Positions 16,742-19,809 of a stretch of DNA of 19,809 bases are shown in pieces. The translations under genes and the position numbers were made by a program. This DNA is from Deltaproteobacteria bacterium (GTDB taxonomy: Bacteria; Desulfobacterota; Desulfobacteria; Desulfobacterales; ETH-SRB1): assembly GCA_030262795.1 (NCBI GenBank), contig JAJSZO010000018.1, positions 1 to 19,809 on the forward strand. Direction: 5' to 3'. How positions within the stretch are numbered: position 1 is the first letter of the stretch; each line of letters begins with the position of its first letter. Below the pieces are notes generated by a model that saw only the letters and a program-made list of their open reading frames with translations, was not told the origin of the DNA and did not search any database.

Positions 16742-17920
16742 TCACATCATATCTTTCTGAGTTTCAGAAATAATATTGTCGAGTTTATTTTTTAAGTTTT
16801 CAGGTAATCCTTCAATATCCACATTTAAAAACCCTCGTACAATTGTCGATATTGCTTCATCCTCATCAAGGCCCCTTGCCATGAGATACTCAATTTCATG
16901 CTGATCAATTTTACCTACAGCGGCTTCATGAGACATCTCAACATTTGGCACATATCCCTGAAGCTCAGGAATTGCATGCATAAGCCCATCATTTATTATC
17001 AGGCCCTTGCATTCAAGGTGTGCTTTTATACCGGCGACTTTTCCAATCAGGTTTCCCCTGGCAATAATTGTCCCACCAGTTGTAATTGCACGTGATATTA
17101 TCTCTGCACGTGAATCCGGTGCATTTAATACAATTTTTGATCCCACATCCAGAACACTGCCCGTACCTGCAACGAGAATGCTGTTGAAACGGCCAACAGC
17201 TCCTTTTCCGTTAAGATATGTTGTTGGATACATCTGAAGAGAACCGACCGGTTTTAAAGATATATAGTTAGAAACAATAAGCCCGCCTTCATCAACGTTG
17301 ATAACTGTTCTGGGGCGTACTTTTATCTTTTCACCCCATTCATGAATCATGGTAAATATAAGTTTTGCCCCTTTTTTTACATAAAATTCAGATACACCGA
17401 CATGCAAACCTGATATTAGATGCGGTGCTGTAGCACACCCTGTTATAATATGAAGCTCTGAACCTTCTTCGGCTATGACAACATTATGAACATTTTGCGC
17501 AAAGTTATTTCTCGCTATATAAAGACATGCCTGTATCGGATGTTTTATCTTAACGCCCGGAAGCGACCGTATAAAGTACCCCTCGTGAGGCTTCTCCTTA
17601 GCCTGAGCTGTAAACTTGTCTGTGTCAGGAGAAATATTTTTCCACATATAATCAGTAAGCCAGGCATGTTTTTTTGCGGCCTGGGATATCCCCATTACCT
17701 CGACTCCATCGAATCGGGTTTTGCAGTGTATAACTGACTTGTCTTTCTGTATAAATGTACCTGCCCGATCTGTTTCTCTCGTATCAACGCCTACGTCTAA
17801 AAGCTTATCTGCATCTGAAGAATCAATCCGGGACAACTCATCTATATATTCGTGTTCTTCTGTTTCATTCTGATAGTTATCAAGATTAACTTCCAAATCA
17901 TTATTATCTATATTGTGCAT
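16742..17920 (-). CDS. sufB: Fe-S cluster assembly scaffold SufB
   Basis: The ATG at 17920 follows GAGGAG at eight bases; a GTG nine bases upstream lies closer to that site. The 392-residue protein has the SufB/SufD right-handed beta-helix core: ITGCATAPHLISGLHVGVSE, strands with IHEWGEKIKVRPRT, and the conserved AGIKAHLECKGL (the Cys is the usual cluster or sulfur-relay residue). It is shorter than enterobacterial SufB (about 495) and resembles the compact form found with SufC in anaerobes and archaea. It would receive sulfur and iron for nascent clusters in the cytoplasm, in complex with the SufC ATPase. It overlaps sufC by 13 bp, so they are coupled. No sufD, sufS or sufU gene is in the window. 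Confidence 0.88.
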   Translation of the reverse strand: MHNIDNNDLEVNLDNYQNETEEHEYIDELSRIDSSDADKLLDVGVDTRETDRAGTFIQKDKSVIHCKTRFDGVEVMGISQAAKKHAWLTDYMWKNISPDTDKFTAQAKEKPHEGYFIRSLPGVKIKHPIQACLYIARNNFAQNVHNVVIAEEGSELHIITGCATAPHLISGLHVGVSEFYVKKGAKLIFTMIHEWGEKIKVRPRTVINVDEGGLIVSNYISLKPVGSLQMYPTTYLNGKGAVGRFNSILVAGTGSVLDVGSKIVLNAPDSRAEIISRAITTGGTIIARGNLIGKVAGIKAHLECKGLIINDGLMHAIPELQGYVPNVEMSHEAAVGKIDQHEIEYLMARGLDEDEAISTIVRGFLNVDIEGLPENLKNKLDNIISETQKDMM

Positions 17921-18666
17921 CTTACACACTCCTCATAGCCGTATTCTCTAATCCAGTTTAAAATTTCCCTTGCATTTCTTGAACAGCAAAGAACACCGCC
18001 ATAAAGCACCTGCCCTTTATCAGCCGTTATATAATCAAGAATATGGCCTGTATGAGTAATAACCAGTGCGGATTTAGTCCTTTCTTGCACAATTTTTTTA
18101 TGAGGCTTTTCCCTGGGGCATTTAATCCCTCTTTGCAAAAGAGAATTTATAGTATCGCCAATAAGGACAATACTTTCAAGGTCAACACCTGATTCAGGTT
18201 CATCCAGCAGTATAAGGTCGGGTTGTTGTGCCGTAAGCTGGAGCAACTCGGAACGTTTAATTTCTCCACCTGAAAAGTTATTATTTACATCTCGATCCAA
18301 AAAATCAGAAAATTTAAGCTGTTTGGAAAGTTCCTCTACATCAACAGGACGACCGCCACTGCATATTTCAACTATAGACCTTGTTTTTAAGCCGTTAATA
18401 GTTGGCGGCCTCTGGAATGACACCCCGATACCGAGTCTTGCACGCTCGTAAATCGGCATATATGTGATGTCCTCACCTTTGAACGTAATTTTTCCATGAA
18501 TAATATTATAACCTGAAAATCCCATTATGGTCATCATCAGACTGGTCTTTCCTGACCCGTTTGGACCGAAAAGTATATGGGTTTCTCCATCCGGGATTTC
18601 CATATTAACATTTTTAAGTATTGTTTTATTCCCGACTTCTACCTTAAGTTCTTCAACCTGCAACAT
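17908..18666 (-). CDS. sufC: Fe-S cluster assembly ATPase SufC
   Basis: The ATG at 18666 follows GAGGTG; an in-frame ATG eight codons upstream is less likely. The 252-residue ABC-type ATPase has Walker A GPNGSGKT, Q-loop FQRPPTI, signature FSGGE, Walker B LILLDEPESG and H-loop ITHTG. The E-S-G after Walker B, in place of the usual T/S-x-G-L-D, is typical of SufC. A C-terminal patch is rich in cysteine (GVLCCSRN, YEECVRC), which is unusual. SufC powers conformational change of the SufB scaffold. Only 27 bp separate it from the palindromic element at 18694-18839, and rnpB lies beyond in the same direction, so its promoter must be inside the element or upstream of rnpB. Confidence 0.93.
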   Translation of the reverse strand: MLQVEELKVEVGNKTILKNVNMEIPDGETHILFGPNGSGKTSLMMTIMGFSGYNIIHGKITFKGEDITYMPIYERARLGIGVSFQRPPTINGLKTRSIVEICSGGRPVDVEELSKQLKFSDFLDRDVNNNFSGGEIKRSELLQLTAQQPDLILLDEPESGVDLESIVLIGDTINSLLQRGIKCPREKPHKKIVQERTKSALVITHTGHILDYITADKGQVLYGGVLCCSRNAREILNWIREYGYEECVRCTI

Positions 18667-18693
18667 ACTTTTCACCTCACCGGTTTCCACAAT

Positions 18694-18839
18694 TCGACAG
18701 GCTGTTACAAAACGCTAATTTATCCAATTTCTGCGTTGGAAAATAAATTTAATCCTCGGAATACAACGAGTATGCCTGTGGTTAAATTAATTTTCCGCCT
18801 TGAACTTGAAAAAATTTTCATTTCGTAACAGCCTGTCGA
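18694..18839. repeat. MITE-like palindromic element, family D
   Basis: TCGACAGGCTGTTAC at the left end is matched inverted by GTAACAGCCTGTCGA at the right, a perfect 15-bp terminal repeat. Imperfect pairing continues inward (GGAAAATAAATTTAA against GGAAAATTAATTTAA). The 146-bp unit is non-coding and occupies the gap between rnpB and sufC. Confidence 0.85.
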
Positions 18840-18860
18840 GACCTTGGTCTTGATTCAAAA

Positions 18861-19443
18861 CGGCCGGAACAGTCCATAAGCCGAATCCTGTTCCCTGCAA
18901 GGGTTACCCCACGCAGGGCAACGATCATTCATCTATGGGTGCCGGTTGCCCGACACCTCTTGCGACCTACCCGGGAGCTCGGACGGGCTACCCTCAAGCA
19001 CTCCTCTATTTGGTCTTGCACCGGGTGGGGTTTACAAAGCTTCCCCGGTCACCCGGAGAACTGGTGCGCTCTTACCGCACCTTTTCACCCTTACCCTGCA
19101 AGTCAGGCTTAGCCTGAATTCACGGGGCGGTATATTTTCTGCTGCACTTTCCTTCACGTTGCCGCGACTTCACGTTATGAAGCACCCTGCCCTGCGGTGT
19201 TCGGACTTTCCTCCGGATCAAACAATAAGGAACGTGGACGAAACAACTTCCACAACTATGCATCACAGCTTCAGGCCGCCTTTGTTCGATCTCAAATCCC
19301 AAAAATATTGAAATAGCTCGCTATTCCATCAACTTTTGTGATCTGAGATCAAACAAATTCGACCCAAATCTGTGCGCCTACTTGGGGAAGTTATTTCGTC
19401 CACGTTCCTAATGATCCAGCGATCGTCTGGACTGCTCCGACCG
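18861..19443 (-). ncRNA. rnpB: RNase P RNA (bacterial type A-like) with an insertion in P3
   Basis: The RNA is the catalytic part of RNase P, which trims tRNA 5' leaders. On the minus strand it shows GAGGAAAGTCC (P4 5' strand), ACCGCC, AGGGTAAGGGTGAAAAGG, GTGCGGTAAGAGCGCACC, CCACCCGGTGCAAGACCAAA, GGGTAGGTCGC, TAGATGAATGA and the 3' block ACAGGATTCGGCTTAT. Helix P1 pairs 19429-19443 with 18861-18875 over 15 positions, two of them G-U. CAGACGATCGCTGG after P1 fits the P2/P3 strand. Total length is about 583, against about 350-400 usual; a 186-bp palindromic element at 19226-19411 explains the excess. It lies 63 bp after the zinc-ribbon gene. Confidence 0.95.
19226..19411. mobile_element. MITE-like element, family A, inserted within rnpB helix P3
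   Basis: Terminal inverted repeats of about 26 bp: left TAAGGAACGTGGACGAAACA, right (reverse complement) TTAGGAACGTGGACGAAATA, with 24 of 26 positions matching. The interior contains AATAGCTCGCTATT-like sequence and a segment shared with the copies at 6024-6088 and 6964-7086. It is non-coding and therefore non-autonomous. Host P3 bases GGATCA (19412-19417, minus strand) and TGATCC (19215-19220) flank it and still pair. Confidence 0.85.
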
Positions 19444-19447
19444 TAAA

Positions 19448-19506
19448 AGATCAGGGGTCGGGGGTCGGGAACTTCTCCTAATCCCTTGATCCCTGACCCC
19501 TGATCT
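19448..19506 (-). terminator. Hairpin between the zinc-ribbon gene and rnpB, possible terminator
   Basis: AGATCAGGGGTC (19448-19459) and GACCCCTGATCT (19495-19506) pair perfectly over 12 bp around a 35-base loop. On the minus strand the stem begins right after the zinc-ribbon stop codon and is followed by TTTTAC. The loop is long and rnpB begins only a few bases later, so it may instead be a repeat. Confidence 0.45.
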
Positions 19507-19809
19507 CTAATTAGTATTCTTCCAGTAAATTATTCTCTGACAACTTGGACAAAACTTCAAGCTTTTACAGCGCTGAAGATCATTATACATCTGCGGCGGA
19601 ATATTCATATTGCATACATAGCATACGGAATCTATTACGGGCGCAACTGCAATTCCTCCGGCCTTATCTCTTACCGTAAGATATATATTTAACAATTTAG
19701 GCTCAATTTCACCTGAAAATCTCTTCAATTCAGTATCAAGTTCAGCAAGCCTTTTATTATTCTCTTTTGTTTCATAAGCTATTGTCTGTTTTTCTTTATT
19801 AACCTGCTC
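19507..19809 (-). CDS. C4-type zinc-ribbon coiled-coil protein, 5'-truncated
   Basis: The frame is open from the window edge (19809) to the TAG at 19507, giving 100 residues; the start lies outside. The visible N-terminal part is charged and helical (EQVNKEKQTIAYETKENNKR), a coiled coil. The C-terminus is a four-cysteine ribbon: CYVC, then CPSC 23 residues later, ending in QRIIYW. This matches the C-terminal domain of the zf-RING_7 family (Pfam PF02591), small coiled-coil proteins thought to bind nucleic acids, with no firm role. It runs toward rnpB in the same direction. Confidence 0.85.
   Translation of the reverse strand, partial: EQVNKEKQTIAYETKENNKRLAELDTELKRFSGEIEPKLLNIYLTVRDKAGGIAVAPVIDSVCYVCNMNIPPQMYNDLQRCKSLKFCPSCQRIIYWKNTN

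Noticed and set aside
18577..18828. Open frame of 83 codons on the plus strand
   Set aside because: It lies across the sufC start and the family D palindrome, antisense to a clear gene.
18946..19311. Open frame of 121 codons on the plus strand
   Set aside because: It is the antisense of RNase P RNA, whose conserved blocks are unmistakable.

Overview
This window looks like a mid-GC chromosomal segment from an anaerobic Gram-negative bacterium, most likely a deltaproteobacterium (Desulfobacterota) of the sulfate-reducer type. The reasons are a sigma54 activator and a sigma54-type promoter, a minimal sufCB pair, outer-membrane barrels and lipoproteins, and intergenic spaces full of palindromic elements. 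The assignment is an inference from style; no species-level marker was recognised.

Left part (1-5400). A 5'-truncated GAF/AAA+/Fis sigma54 activator runs rightward. Leftward come a TolC-family outer-membrane factor split by a frameshift, a transposase remnant, a perfect hairpin terminator, and a secreted 586-residue protein with a possible caspase-like His/Cys pair.

Middle (5400-7190). Mostly non-coding. It holds a good sigma54 promoter, a hairpin leader, one 89-residue gene with a carboxypeptidase-regulatory-like fold, and several MITE-like elements.

Central module (7190-15360, rightward). The order is FadL/OMPP1-like outer-membrane barrel; large lipoprotein (TPR, Ig-like, CsgG-like); ECF sigma factor, whose start overlaps the lipoprotein stop; a palindromic element; soluble zinc-finger (HC2) anti-sigma-like protein; and a 1061-residue fusion of class III nucleotide cyclase, CHAT caspase-like protease, one transmembrane helix, TPRs and a CsgG-like domain. 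This looks like an envelope-sensing system able to act through a cyclic nucleotide, proteolysis and a sigma factor, and it is the best candidate here for an undescribed system.

Right part (15380-19809, all leftward). In transcription order: a partial C4 zinc-ribbon coiled-coil gene, rnpB (RNase P RNA), sufC, sufB, and a 434-residue protein ending in an HPr domain. The rnpB gene carries a roughly 186-bp MITE inside helix P3. Related copies of that element lie in intergenic DNA at 6024-6088 and 6964-7086, so this is a mobile palindrome inside an essential RNA gene.
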